Source: Medicago truncatula
Taxonomy: Eukaryota > Streptophyta > Magnoliopsida > Fabales > Fabaceae
Direction of reading: 5' to 3'
Assembly: GCF_003473485.1 (NCBI RefSeq)
Contig: NC_053042.1
Location: 7,091,501-7,155,500 of the forward strand
DNA length: 64,000 bases
Every line of letters starts with the position of its first letter. The stretch's first letter is position 1. Under the pieces are notes generated by a model. It did no database searches. It was given only the letters and a program-made list of their open reading frames with translations, and was not told the origin of the DNA. The position numbers were made by a program, and so were the translations under genes. Shown here one piece after another: positions 47,824-59,065 of the stretch.

Positions 47824-50800
47824 ATGACGGACGGTCATCTCTTTAACAACATTACCCTCGGCGGCCGTGGCGGCACCGTAAGCTCTCTCTCTTCCATTTT
47901 CGATCCTCTTTCCTCAAACTTTCATCATTTCCTCTTTTCTTAACCCTAACTTTTAATCCCCTTTTCTAAATCATAAACCCTAATACTAGGGTTTTCTTCT
48001 CTATTTTTTTTTATTTTGTAATTAATTATTATTTTTGTGTACAAAATCAAATATATATATTTTTTTAATTTGTAATTAGGTTGATGGTTTTGCTTTTAGT
48101 GAGATTTATTGTAAAAATGGGAAGGTAGAAAATATTAGGTAAATTCATATTCTGCTGGGTAGCACTTTTGATATACCATAATCACTAAAAATGTGTAAAG
48201 TGTGATTTTTGTTCCAAATTTTATACTTTCCAGTTTTTCAGACCTAGTTAAAAAATCACGCAGTGGGTGATTTCATTTGATGTTATTATGTGCAATTTAT
48301 TTAAATATCCATCTAGTATTAGGCCATATTTGGATAAACAGCTTATTTCCAGCTTATAGCACTGGTATTTATCGTGATAAGCACTTAAGTATAAGCTATT
48401 ACTATAGCAAAAGATAAAAAAAAAATTGAATTGTTTTCGTATAAGCTATAAGCTGCTTTTGTAAGCTATCTTGGAGAACTTATGAAAATGAATTAAAAAC
48501 AAATTATGAACAATGTCATAAGTTCGTCCCACAAAACTTACGTTAGTTGATAAGCTCAAATAAGTCAATCCAAACAATGGCTATCTTGGAGAACTAGTGA
48601 AAATAATTTGAAAAAAACTTATGAACAATGGCATAAGCTGTTTTGATAAGTTCTTCCAAATAGTCTTACAAAACTAATTTTAGTAGATAAGCTCAAATAT
48701 GGCCATCCAAACAAGCTATGAGTGTTTCATTAGCTGTTAAGTGTCAAGGTTTTATCAATTTCTATGCTATTTTTTAATTAAAGAATTATAATGAAAAGAT
48801 GAGGAAAATGACATTTTCTAGTAAATTTGTGAGCCAGACTGAAAATAGTAATTGTTATGTATGACACTTATATTTGTATTATTGGTGCTGCAGAATCCGG
48901 GGCAGATAAAAATATATTCTGGAGGAATTTTATGGAAGAGACAGGGAGGTGGTAAATCAATTGATGTTGACAAGGCAGACATAACGGGAGTAACATGGAT
49001 GAAGGTTCCAAAGACAAATCAACTCGGTGTTCAGATCAAAGATGGGTTGTTCTACAAATTCACTGGTTTCCGTGATCAGGTAGCTCTCCGTCCCCCTGAA
49101 TGTGCATTTGCATGTTTTTGATGTTGAAAAAGGAATTCAATTGTTTGGTCTGGTTTGGTTTCTTAATTTTGTTCCGTTGATTAACACTTTGACCAATCTA
49201 AACGTTGATGATTTGGATTTGGATAAGCCTTGCTATCATATACTGTACTTGTGTTGACATTTTATACTTATTTTGTAGGATGTTGTAAGCTTGACAAGTT
49301 TCTTCCAAAACACCTTCGGAGTAACTGTTGGGGAGAAGCAACTTTCTGTTACTGGGCGCAATTGGGGAGAAGTTGATCTAAATGGTTGGTGATCTTTACA
49401 TGAACTGCATGAACTGTTTTTTATATTTTCATTGTGATATTTCTCATAATTTATTTACCTACTATACTCCGAGTAAATTTATGTGTTTGATGGAAATAAT
49501 GTTTGACATCGTTTATAATGGCAGCATCATGAAGACATGGTAAGTAATATTAGTGCCCTACTATTTTCGAAGATATTTATTTGAAACCATTCAGTTTGTA
49601 TTTTGAGTGCACCGCCTTTGTAAAATTCAGGGTAATTTCCTTATAAAAAGAAACACCGGGCAGTTATTTGCCGTTTATTTTTGTACCCATTTTTAAGTTG
49701 GTTCTATTTTTTTGGGTGCATGTCTAAAATGAATCTAAGTAAGCACCACTACCTTCAATCTGGTTGTTACATCAAAGTGCAATTTAAAGTGAGAAGTTGT
49801 AAAGATAGAAATGTGGGTTCTTTTTTTCAGGGTGGGGATGGGATTTGCTTCTCAAACAGGAACTTTATCTCATTCATGCTTTCTTCTCTGGCTTATCTAA
49901 TGCAGTCTTTCCCTTTATGGTGGATCTTTTTGATGGAACTGACTTGACTGCTTTTATATGGCTATACTACTAGTGGCTGTCCTTATGTTTCTATTTCCAT
50001 TTCAGGAAATATGCTGGCTTTCATGGTTGGTTCAAAGCAAGCTTTTGAGGTGTCTTTAGCAGATGTCTCCCAAACAAACCTTCAAGGGAAAAATGATGTG
50101 ATGTTGGAGTTTCACGTGGATGACACAACTGGAGCAAATGAGGTATATATATATAGTTTTGGAAGTTCTAATGAATTGATACAGTTTGGAACAACTTGCA
50201 GCTGGTTAGAAGAAAACCTTCCTCATCCAAACTTGGGCTTGAATAGTATTGTAGGCTGCAGTTAATAGGCTCATTTTGGAATTGCGTTTTTTATGGTCTA
50301 ATGTTGTTTATTTTACGATCTCAGAAAGATTCTTTGATGGAGATGAGTTTCCATGTACCAAGTTCCAATACCCAGTTTGTTGGTGATGAAGATCGCCCTC
50401 CTGCTCAGGTGAGTTTGTCTGTGACTTTAATTAATATCTTGTTACAGCAAATTATAGGTAACTGACATTTGTAAAATCATTTTGGTATTAGGTTTTCCGT
50501 GATGAAATAATGTCTATGGCTGATGTTGGTGCTGGAGGAGAAGATGCTGTTGTTACATTTGAGGGTATTGCAATCCTTACACCAAGGTAATGTATTGCAC
50601 AACATGCAACATTCAACTATTTAAGCTTGTTATCACTATCTTCCATGCTTCTGTTCAATTGTGTCCTTTCAAGAAAAAGATTGATCTGTAGAAATTTGCT
50701 TTATTGTGCAGAGGACGATACAGTGTTGAATTACACTTGTCATTTTTGCGGCTTCAGGGACAGGCTAACGATTTCAAAATCCAGTACAGCAGTGTGGTTC

Positions 50801-53317
50801 GCCTATTTTTACTTCCTAAGGTTTATCTCCTAATCCTTGCTTTTTGTTTTTAATATAACAGTGTTATCAGCCACACATGTAAATTGATGCTTTTCTCTAG
50901 ACTTGTTAAGTATACTGACCACTTATCATGTCTGTTGGCTGTATGTATTCGTAGTCTAATCAGCCGCATACCTTCGTCATTATTAGTCTTGATCCTCCTA
51001 TTCGGAAAGGACAGACTTTGTACCCTCATATCGTGATGCAGGTAATGTTTTACTTCGTTGGTTTCTTGTTTACTAATTTAGTCGATATACATTTTGCTTG
51101 CTTCTGAACCTAACAATGTTGTGCTCCTCTCTGTGTAGTTTGAAACTGATTATGTGGTTGAAAGTGAATTGGCAATGAGTGAAGATCTTTATAACTCAAA
51201 GTACAAAGACAAGTTGGAGCTGTCTTACAAGGTATTGACTAAACTGTTGATAATTGGGTTATTGATATATAACCTGAGATACTGCTCCTCAAGAGCTGCT
51301 TTGGAAATGATAAAGGGCATATTTTAGTTGATTGGCTGGTGTGAGAATTTAGTAACTCGTGGGTCATGCAATCACGTGATACAATAGTTGATATATTTAA
51401 TTCACTATTCAATAATCAGGGGCTTATCCATGAAGTGTTTACCACAATATTGCGTGGTTTGTCCGGGGGCAAAGTTACCAAGCCTGGAAAATTTAGGAGT
51501 TGTCAAGATGGTTATGCAGTGAAGTCATCTTTGAAAGCTGAAGATGGAATTCTGTATCCACTTGAGAAGAGCTTCTTCTTTCTGCCTAAACCTCCCACTC
51601 TTATTCTTCATGAAGAGGTAAAATCCAGTTGCTTTTACTGATAACCAAAATACCAAATGTTAGTTTCTGGTTGATGTGCATATGATACTTAAATATTAGA
51701 GGTTTTTTATGGTTTCACCATTTCCTACTAGATTGACTATGTGGAATTTGAGCGACATGCTGCTGGTGGTTCAAACATGCATTACTTTGACCTTCTTATC
51801 AGACTCAAATCTGAGCAAGAGCATCTCTTCCGAAATATTCAGAGAAATGAATACCACAATTTGTATGGTTTTATCAGGTAAATATTAACTCACTGCCAAA
51901 ATTTATCACACATATTTGTTTGTTACACAAGCAATTCACTTTTGTCCTGCACATGCAGTTCTAAGGGCTTGAAAATTATGAATTTAGCTGATGCCCAACC
52001 AACTGTTGGTGTGGCCAAGGTGCTTGAGAATGATGATGATGATGCCGTCGATCCACATCTCGAGCGCATCAGAAATGAAGCTGGTGGAGATGAAAGTGAC
52101 GAGGAGGTGCCTAATCTGTACTTGACTACTTGATATTGTTTCTATCCTCTTCTTTATTCATGAGTAGCTTTCGGTATTTTTGTGTTCTAATTTAAGTGAT
52201 TGAGGTAACAATAGTTATTTATATCCAACCTCATTTGAATATATCTAACTTCTAAGCATGAACATGAAAATACACAAGCGAGCTTTGAAGTCTACTTACA
52301 TTTCAGTTTTGGCATTCTTAAACTTGCATGTCTGTTGTTATTGTAGGCGAACTTTCTTCTGTTTGTCCATCTATCCCTTTCAGTTTGTCATGCTCACTGT
52401 ATTGCTTACTGTTGTGGTTCTGTGCATGTCATATGCGTATGTCTTGTGGGAGGCTGCATGTGGCAGGATTTCTCTCTAGAATTAGTTTGCTTTTGTATAT
52501 ATTAAATTGGTGTAAAATGTCTACAGGATTCAGATTTTGTTCTCGACAAGGATGATGGAGGTTCTCCTACTGATGATTCTGGTGCAGATGACTCTGATGC
52601 TAGCCAAAGTGGTGGTGAGACAGAGGTAAGTGATTTGCTTTTATCATCTTGAGATACCTCATCTCTACTCTTTAAATCTTTGGTGTCCCTAACACCTTAA
52701 TGATGACCAACTTCCAGAAACCTGCCAAGAAGGAACCAAAGAAGGATTTGCCTTCTAAGGCATCTACTTCTAAGAAGAAATCAAAAGATGCTGATGACGA
52801 AGGAGGAGTGAAGAAGAAACAGAAGAAGAAAAAGGATCCAAATGCACCTAAGAGGGCACTGTCTGGTTTCATGTTCTTTTCTCAGATGGAAAGAGAGGTT
52901 TGTTTTATGCTGTACATACATATTAGTGATGTGGTTTTGAATTTAAGTAAGTACAGTAACTATTTTATTTTTTTTAATGACAGAATCTAAAGAAAACTAA
53001 TCCTGGAATTTCATTTACGGACGTGGGAAGAGTACTTGGAGAAAAATGGAAAAATCTGTCAGGTATGGCTGGTTGCCACTTTTTCATTGCAGTTCCATCT
53101 AGTGTCATTTGTGACCATAATCTTAGCCTATTATATTTTTGTGTTTGTGACCAAGTTTTCTGTTTCTTTGCATGTTCCATACACAGCGGAGGAGAAGGAA
53201 CCTTATGAGGCCAAAGCCCAAGAAGATAAAAAACGTTACAAGGATGAGATGAGTGGTTACAACAAGAATCCTCAACCTATGAATATTGATTCAGGAAATG
53301 AATCTGACAGTGCCTAA
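47824..53317 (+). CDS. SSRP1: FACT complex subunit SSRP1
   Basis: HMG-box subunit of the FACT histone chaperone, which with SPT16 loosens and restores nucleosomes during transcription and replication. Sixteen exons: 47824..47877, 48894..49079, 49279..49384, 50006..50142, 50325..50408, 50492..50586, 50712..50820, 50955..51041, 51139..51231, 51420..51617, 51732..51877, 51959..52106, 52527..52625, 52718..52897, 52984..53062, 53187..53317. Sum 1932 bases, 643 residues, all phases consistent and family-typical length. N-terminal [20 protein letters not shown] opens the POB3-like PH domain; the central SSrecog/PH part includes [25 protein letters not shown] and [15 protein letters not shown]. An acidic stretch ([30 protein letters not shown]) precedes a Lys-rich linker and one HMG box from [17 protein letters not shown] (about residue 554) to RYKDEMSGY. 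Intron 1 begins with AACCCTAA telo-box words. Confidence 0.97.
48310..48720. mobile_element. MITE-like sequence in SSRP1 intron 1
   Basis: GCCATATTTGGATAAACAGCTTAT on the left is inverse to AAGCTCAAATATGGCCATCC on the right. The inner part has two AGCTATCTTGGAGAACTTATGAAAAT-like stretches. Related to the Maf intron 3 fragment. Confidence 0.65.
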
Positions 53318-54239
53318 GGTTGCCTTAATATTGATATTAATCCTGATTGCTTGGCTGCAGTTTTATAGTTACTGTCATGACAACTAATATAAGTCATGTG
53401 TTTTGATATTTCTTAAACGCGGTGGTATCTCCTATTGTAACGGTAAATCAACAGAGTTTTATGGTAGATCTGTTGTGAATGACGCTGTTTGAGTTTTCCA
53501 TGTCCCCAGGGTTATAACGGGCTGCTTGTTTGAATGGCTTGAGGAAGGCTGGAGAAGGATGAGGTTTATGTGCTAAATATTAGTGTATTATCTATATGTG
53601 TAATTCAGTCTGCCAATATAACATACTGGTTACCTGCTAGTGGTTCTTATCAAGTATCTGATCGGTTTACATAATAGTAGTAGTAGATTTTTCGCTAATT
53701 GAATTTTAAATTATATCAAGTATCCTTTATCAAGGTATGGCTGCGTACAATACACCAAAATTGTGGGACCTCTTTCTAGACCCTGCATATCCGGGAGCTT
53801 TAGTGCACCATATTGCCCCTTTATCAAGTGTCCTTACCAAGTCTTTTTTTTCCCCCTTCTTAAAAGTCTTTTTACTCCATTTTTTTTTTATCAAGTCTTA
53901 GAGATGATTGCGTGCATGTAGTAAAAAAGAAAAAATAAACATGTTTTGCTCACTATTTTCCTTCACTATAGTTTTCTTCTATTGAATTTTTATAATAAAG
54001 TTTTTAAGAAGACACATCTTGCACAAAGGATGTTGTAATTTGTTTTCTTCACTATGTTTTAACGTACATATCTTTAATGGACCCCGAAGAAGAAATAATT
54101 GTGAACATATTAGTATGGATGGCGTAGAATTATAATGGTTACATGGTGAAATGGAATTTGCAAATCATTGAAAATTGTTAACTCTTGTGATTCTTATCTT
54201 ATTTTTATTCATCTCTTGATTTCTTTATACTCACTCCAT
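53318..54239. other. SSRP1 3' UTR and spacer
   Basis: The first 300 bases are probably 3' UTR. Then A/T-rich sequence with no gene. Confidence 0.4.
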
Positions 54240-54758
54240 TCAATTTTCACTGAGTCAATTTTCCATTTCATACATATTAAGAATACTCCTCCGTCCCTTA
54301 ATAAGTGACACAGTTGACCCAATTACGCATATCAATGCGTAATTTTGAGTTTAAATATCTTGAATAATATATTGGAAAAAATTATGAAAATTTGATATTT
54401 TGAAAATACTCATCGAGACGAATCTAACGACATCTTATATGATATTATTTATCTTTGTATATTAGTAGAAAAATATGGTCAAAGTAAGTTAGATCAAAAT
54501 TGCACGTTTTCAAACAAGTCATTTATTGCGGGATGGAGGGAGTAGTGTATAAAGGAAAGGGAGAGAAAAATAATTTTGAGTGCCTTTTTATCATAAATGT
54601 AGAGTAGAATATAGTTTTGAATTCGGAGTTGTGAAAGTAGTATTAATTAGAGTTATAATTGAAAAAAAAAATTAATGTTGTATTGAAAAGTGAAATGGGT
54701 CAAGATTCTTGAGACTATTTTTTTTACAAATGGGTCGGTTAAACTGGAACGGAGGGAG
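54240..54758. mobile_element. Outer Stowaway-type MITE (interrupted)
   Basis: Starts CTCACTCCATTCAATTTT and ends GGAACGGAGGGAG, with TA on both sides. A second Stowaway at 54296-54542 is inserted in it. The terminal match is weaker than in the inner element, so the pairing of these ends is provisional. Confidence 0.5.
54296..54542. mobile_element. Stowaway-type MITE
   Basis: 247 bp with termini CTCCTCCGTCCCTTAATAAG and, reverse-complemented, CTCCCTCCATCCCGCAATAA, flanked by TA. A member of the common CTCCCTCCGTCCC Stowaway group. Confidence 0.85.
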
Positions 54759-54759
54759 T

Positions 54760-55728
54760 AATTTATATTGTATTGAAAAGTGAAATAAGTTAATTTTTTT
54801 TAGACAATATTTTTTTACAATTGACTCAGTTATTATGAAACGGGAAGTACTAATTTTTCTATACTTCTACGTGTTGGTTGCTTTTGTTTTAGCTCATAAA
54901 AAACAAAGAAAAGGGGTTGAAAGGTTAACCAATCATCAATCTTAGCATATTATCTTGCCATATATCATTTCTCGAAAAAATATATCATTTTCCTAACCTC
55001 TTTGGGTGGATATGTCCAACCACACAAAACATAGGGTCCTGGGACTGCATATGACAAGTACATCTTTTTCGTTCTTGGACTTGTCATTGATGTCTCTGAT
55101 TTATTCTAGATTAGATAAAATGATTGATAAAATGATTAAAATAAATTATTTATATGAGAAAGATTGATTAATTAAAAGAAGATAAAAATAAAGGAATCAA
55201 AATATTAAATATGAATGACACTTAAATGAAACTCGATTGTCGCCGCACTTTTTATTGTGAGTGGTCATTGTCATTAATTCAACCAATCATATTTGCTATT
55301 CTTTTTTTTATCCAAAAGCCTATCAATTTCATTTGAGAAAAGGTCAAAAGGTATTTATAAAAGAAAAATGAAAAGCTTTTCTTCTCCAACTTTGGAGCCG
55401 CCTTGCATTATCTTGGCTACTGGTCAAGAGTCAACGAGACTAGAGATGACCCCATGAGCCAAACATGAGAAATGCACACCCAATAGTAAGTAATAATAAT
55501 AATGGTGGGATAGCATATATATAATAACATTATTATTATATTTGTATATGCTGTTACAATTAGAAACAGTCACATATTAAGGAAAAGCTTGAAACAGACA
55601 CAAGAAGAAGCAAAGACACCTCCTCACACTGTTTATGTTCTGTTGTCTTTTGTTTCTCTTTAATCTGGTATCTTACTCATTACCTTGCTCCTTCTTCTCT
55701 TCTCCTAGCTGAGTTTCAATCTCTAGTT
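54760..55728. other. Spacer upstream of the UND-type protein
   Basis: Another GAAACGGGAAGTA Stowaway-like end lies near 54.85 kb. The rest is A/T-rich promoter-side sequence with no gene. Confidence 0.4.
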
Positions 55729-56997
55729 ATGTTGACCAATAATATTGCTGCAATTACAAGCTGTTGTGAAGTCAAGGTACCCTCATTTTTTATGTTTTGT
55801 TACGGTGAAACTATACATGAGATGAGAAATTAATGTAAGATATGCATATTGATTCATTTTTTTCACTTGTGCAGGTGCACCGTTCCATATGCATAGAGCT
55901 TAACGGATTCATTGATAGAATTTTGCATATTATATTAGCCATTGAATCTTCTAGACCAAATTGTGCCTTAGCAATTCAAGCATTGTGCTCTTTGCACTTT
56001 ACTTTGGATAAAGCCAAGTCAGTTATCAAAATCTGTTCTGGCTCCAGTAAACTCTACCTGGTAACTCAATTTTATATGCAAAGTTATCTGCATGCTATAA
56101 TTTAACTTATAGTTGTTTCTTCTTTTGATACTTTCAAATACTAATTTGTAAGCAACTCTTATAAGACACAATATTTAGGAGTCTTCTTACCTAATAAGTG
56201 AGGTTCATATTGAAGACGTGTATCATGTCCGGCACCGACACACATGGTTAAATTTAGGACTTATGATGTCTGGCACCTGACACATGTAGTTAAATTTCTG
56301 GTTTTTTTTCGACTCGGTTTTTGGTCTTGAAGATTCAATGGTTAATACGTAATGAACTAGTCTTTTGTAATGAGCTCTCCTTAGATCCTATAACACTAAC
56401 CTTCTTATTTGCATATTGGTTAGGCAATAACATCACACAAGATACTTTCAAGATGTGAAAAGTTAAGAAACTCTTTTGAGTTGTACTTGACTCAGATTCA
56501 GAATACTGTTCCAATTCCATTGGCTGCTGAGGTTAGTTATGAACCTACTATTGTAATAGTATATTTTTTGTGCTACAATTTCACATTTTTTTGATTTTTA
56601 ACTTTTTATGTGCAACTTGGTAATTGAGAATTGGAACTGGCCTATACAGATATGTTCAATATTAAAGGATCTAAGGGATGCAGAATTTTCCTTGGAATTT
56701 GAAGAAGATGAGGCTAGGCAAGTTTTACTTTCACTACTTGAGAAGGAATTTCCTGATTCAGCTTCTATGGAGAATGCAGAAGTTGAAGCTATTAAAATTG
56801 TAGCTTTGAGGTTGGATATGAAATCTTCATCCTCAATTCTAGTAGAGAAATCAAGTCTTAAGAGGCAGCTTGAAAAAGTCAATAAGACAAACCAAAAGGA
56901 AAAGGAACTTTTAGCATACCTTTTATATTTGTTGATTAAATATGGTAAATTCATTTTTAAGTTTCAAAATGAAAGCAATGTTTGTGAATCAAGTTAA
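55729..56997 (+). CDS. UND-only relative of U-box ubiquitin ligases
   Basis: Exons 55729..55776, 55875..56060, 56424..56531, 56650..56997, all phase 0, give 229 residues. The product follows the N-terminal UND region of plant U-box/armadillo proteins of the PUB5/PUB45 group: VHRSICIELN, RPNCALAIQALCSLHFTLDK, GSSKLYLAITSHKILSRCEK, LEFEEDEARQVLLSLLEKEF and the end motif KSSLKRQLEKVNK..KELLAYLLYLLIKYGKF. In the known proteins this region precedes a U-box and armadillo repeats. Here the frame stops at VCESS and no U-box (RCPISLQLM-like) is visible in the next 1.8 kb. A donor GTTAATGA within the stop region could in principle splice onward, but no target exon was found. It may be a truncated gene copy or a regulator lacking ligase activity. 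Confidence 0.75.
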
Positions 56998-57319
56998 TGA
57001 CTCTATCAACCCAAAAGTTGGAAATGTATGATTATTTATTCAATATTATTTTTTTGATCAATTATTTTGTTTATTTAATATTATTGTCCATAGATTATTA
57101 GAGTTTTATAAGTTGGATTAAAAGCATTTGTCTTGTATTGATTATAAAGTGTGCATACTCCAAAAAAAGGTATCTATAAACAGTATCATACATGGATACT
57201 TGTTGTATACCTCCAAACACATCTCCTAAAAGTGTTATATTATTTTGTCCTTTCTTTTGTGTAAATTGTTTTTTGAATACTTTCAAATACTTCTCCCTTA
57301 AAATAAAAAATTTCAAACA

Positions 57320-57440
57320 CCATCTTGTGAGCTTAACTCAATTGGTATGAATATTGAATATATTATGCAGGGGTTGAAGTTTTAACATCAGTCATTCCAC
57401 TTCTCCACATTTAAAATGTGTGAGCTTTAGCCACTAAACT
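57320..57440 (+). mobile_element. tRNA-derived SINE
   Basis: GTGAGCTTAACTCAATTGGTATG (A-box-like), a degenerate B-box area (GGGGTTGAAGTTTTAAC), then CCACTTCTCCACATTTAAAATGTGTGAGC and GCCACTAAAC. Same layout as the reversed copy at 1.44-1.56 kb. Confidence 0.65.
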
Positions 57441-57536
57441 TTATATTTTAAAAACACCAAAAAGTTTGAAAACTTAATTAGATATTTTATTGGCTTCGGA
57501 TTTTGGTATTTCTTATTATAATTTTAATTTATGGAA

Positions 57537-57712
57537 TAGTGATATATGTACATCCATTTGAAGACAACTTTGATGACAACCTTGTTTCTCTCTTTTCTAA
57601 TTGGTCAAAAACAATGGAGAGAGGAAAAGGAAGAGAGAAGAAAAGAATATTATGTGAGTATGAGAGAGAAAGTTGTTCAAAAGTTGTCACAAAATAGATG
57701 TACAAATATCAT
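57537..57712. mobile_element. Foldback MITE
   Basis: AGTGATATATGTACATCC on the left pairs with the inverse of GATGTACAAATATCATTT on the right; GACAACTTTGATGACAAC pairs with GTTGTTCAAAAGTTGTC. The open frame 57503-57697 is an artefact of this element. Confidence 0.65.
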
Positions 57713-58886
57713 TTCTCTTTAAAGAAAAGACACATTGATTTTGAGAATTGAGTAACACATTAACGAATGAAGTCGTATCAACATAAGTTTAACGAATGAA
57801 GTTGCATCAACGCAAGATTTAGAAGAAATTGCGATGAAAATTATCAAATTACAAATGAAAAAAATAAAATAAAATAAAGAGGCTAACTATTTTTATTATG
57901 GTTGTCTTGAGTTCTGCTGATTAATGCTTTTAGTGAATGCAAAGAGGTTATAAAATATAATATGGGAGTTTTTACGGTACAGTCATGAAACTGATTTTTT
58001 TGAAAAAGTTAATTTTAATCTTAATGATTGATTCATTTTTAAATTGTTGATTATTGATTAATGATCAATAGTAATTCATCTAGTAATGTTTGCAATATCT
58101 TAGACTTACATATACTATTTTATCGTTGGCATCTTTAACATGCAAACAGAGTTGTTGATATCATGTGATAGTCTTAAGTCTTATACTTTGTGGGGTGTTA
58201 CACTTAAAACAAGGTAGGATAAAATTAGATTAAGTGTATTCTTGTTAATTTGATGAATTGATGATACTATGATGACTGAACTTTTGATGTCATTGTACAA
58301 ACAGTGAGGTGTTAGTGGGGTGTTACTCACAACACTTTTGATATTATAGTGTTAACTTCACCAAAAAAGTCATTATCATGACTTTACCATAAAATTTTCC
58401 AATATTAATATTATGTTTATAAGCACAAATTCTATAATTTTCATTATCACAAATATCTTCTTCTTTTTATAACTGCAAAACTCTTCTACAACCGTTGATG
58501 AATAAATCAATCATTATTTATTTTTTAAAGAAAAATAAATTAATCATTGATAAATCATATTATCAACTCTTAATTTACTCTTTTTTTTTATTTGTCAAAT
58601 ATTTAGCGGTTAGAATTTTATCTCTTAAAATGAATAAGTTGGATTCTCATATTTCAACATTAAATAATGATTATTGCAATGTTCTATCTGCTGAATTATA
58701 TTTACGATAACTCTTAATTTACTCATTTACTAACTACTCTTTCTTTATCGTATGACCAACTAACCGAGTTTCATATGTACATTTCTTGATTACTACACTT
58801 AATTCACGATCGAACTTCGAATTATCAGAGTCACTTGCTCTGCAACGAAAGAGTGAACACCAAACAAAAACTACTCATGTGGCCAT
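57713..58886. other. Spacer upstream of the PPR gene
   Basis: No gene recognised; the 58495-58710 open frame is Lys/Ile-rich and featureless. Confidence 0.35.
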
Positions 58887-59008
58887 TGGGCTTAACTAAG
58901 TAGTTAATAGGCCCATTAACTTTCGTTTCGTACTGCTTCTTCTGTCGTCATCTTCGTTCGAACAATGAGGTAGCCATCAAGTTCATTGTATAAACCCTAA
59001 AACCCTAA
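58887..59008 (+). promoter_or_regulatory. Site II and telo-box promoter module
   Basis: TGGGCTTA (about 58887) and AGGCCCATTA (58909-58918) are site II elements, targets of TCP factors. Two AAACCCTAA telo-boxes lie at 58992-59000 and 59000-59008, 58 bases before the ATG. The combination is typical of plant ribosomal-protein and mitochondrial/organelle genes. Confidence 0.65.
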
Positions 59009-59065
59009 TCACCATTTTATGCTTCAATCTCATCAATTTCAAATTCAAATTCAAATTCAATTACA

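Noticed and set aside
52258-52555. Overlapping open frames between SSRP1 exons 12 and 13
   Set aside because: They lie in an intron, in frames unrelated to SSRP1, with no recognisable content.
57503-57697. Small ORF with a hydrophobic start
   Set aside because: Wholly inside a foldback MITE; the hydrophobic part is A/T-rich sequence.
57000-58880. Search for a U-box exon of the UND-type gene
   Set aside because: No CPISLQLM-like or armadillo coding was seen on either strand.
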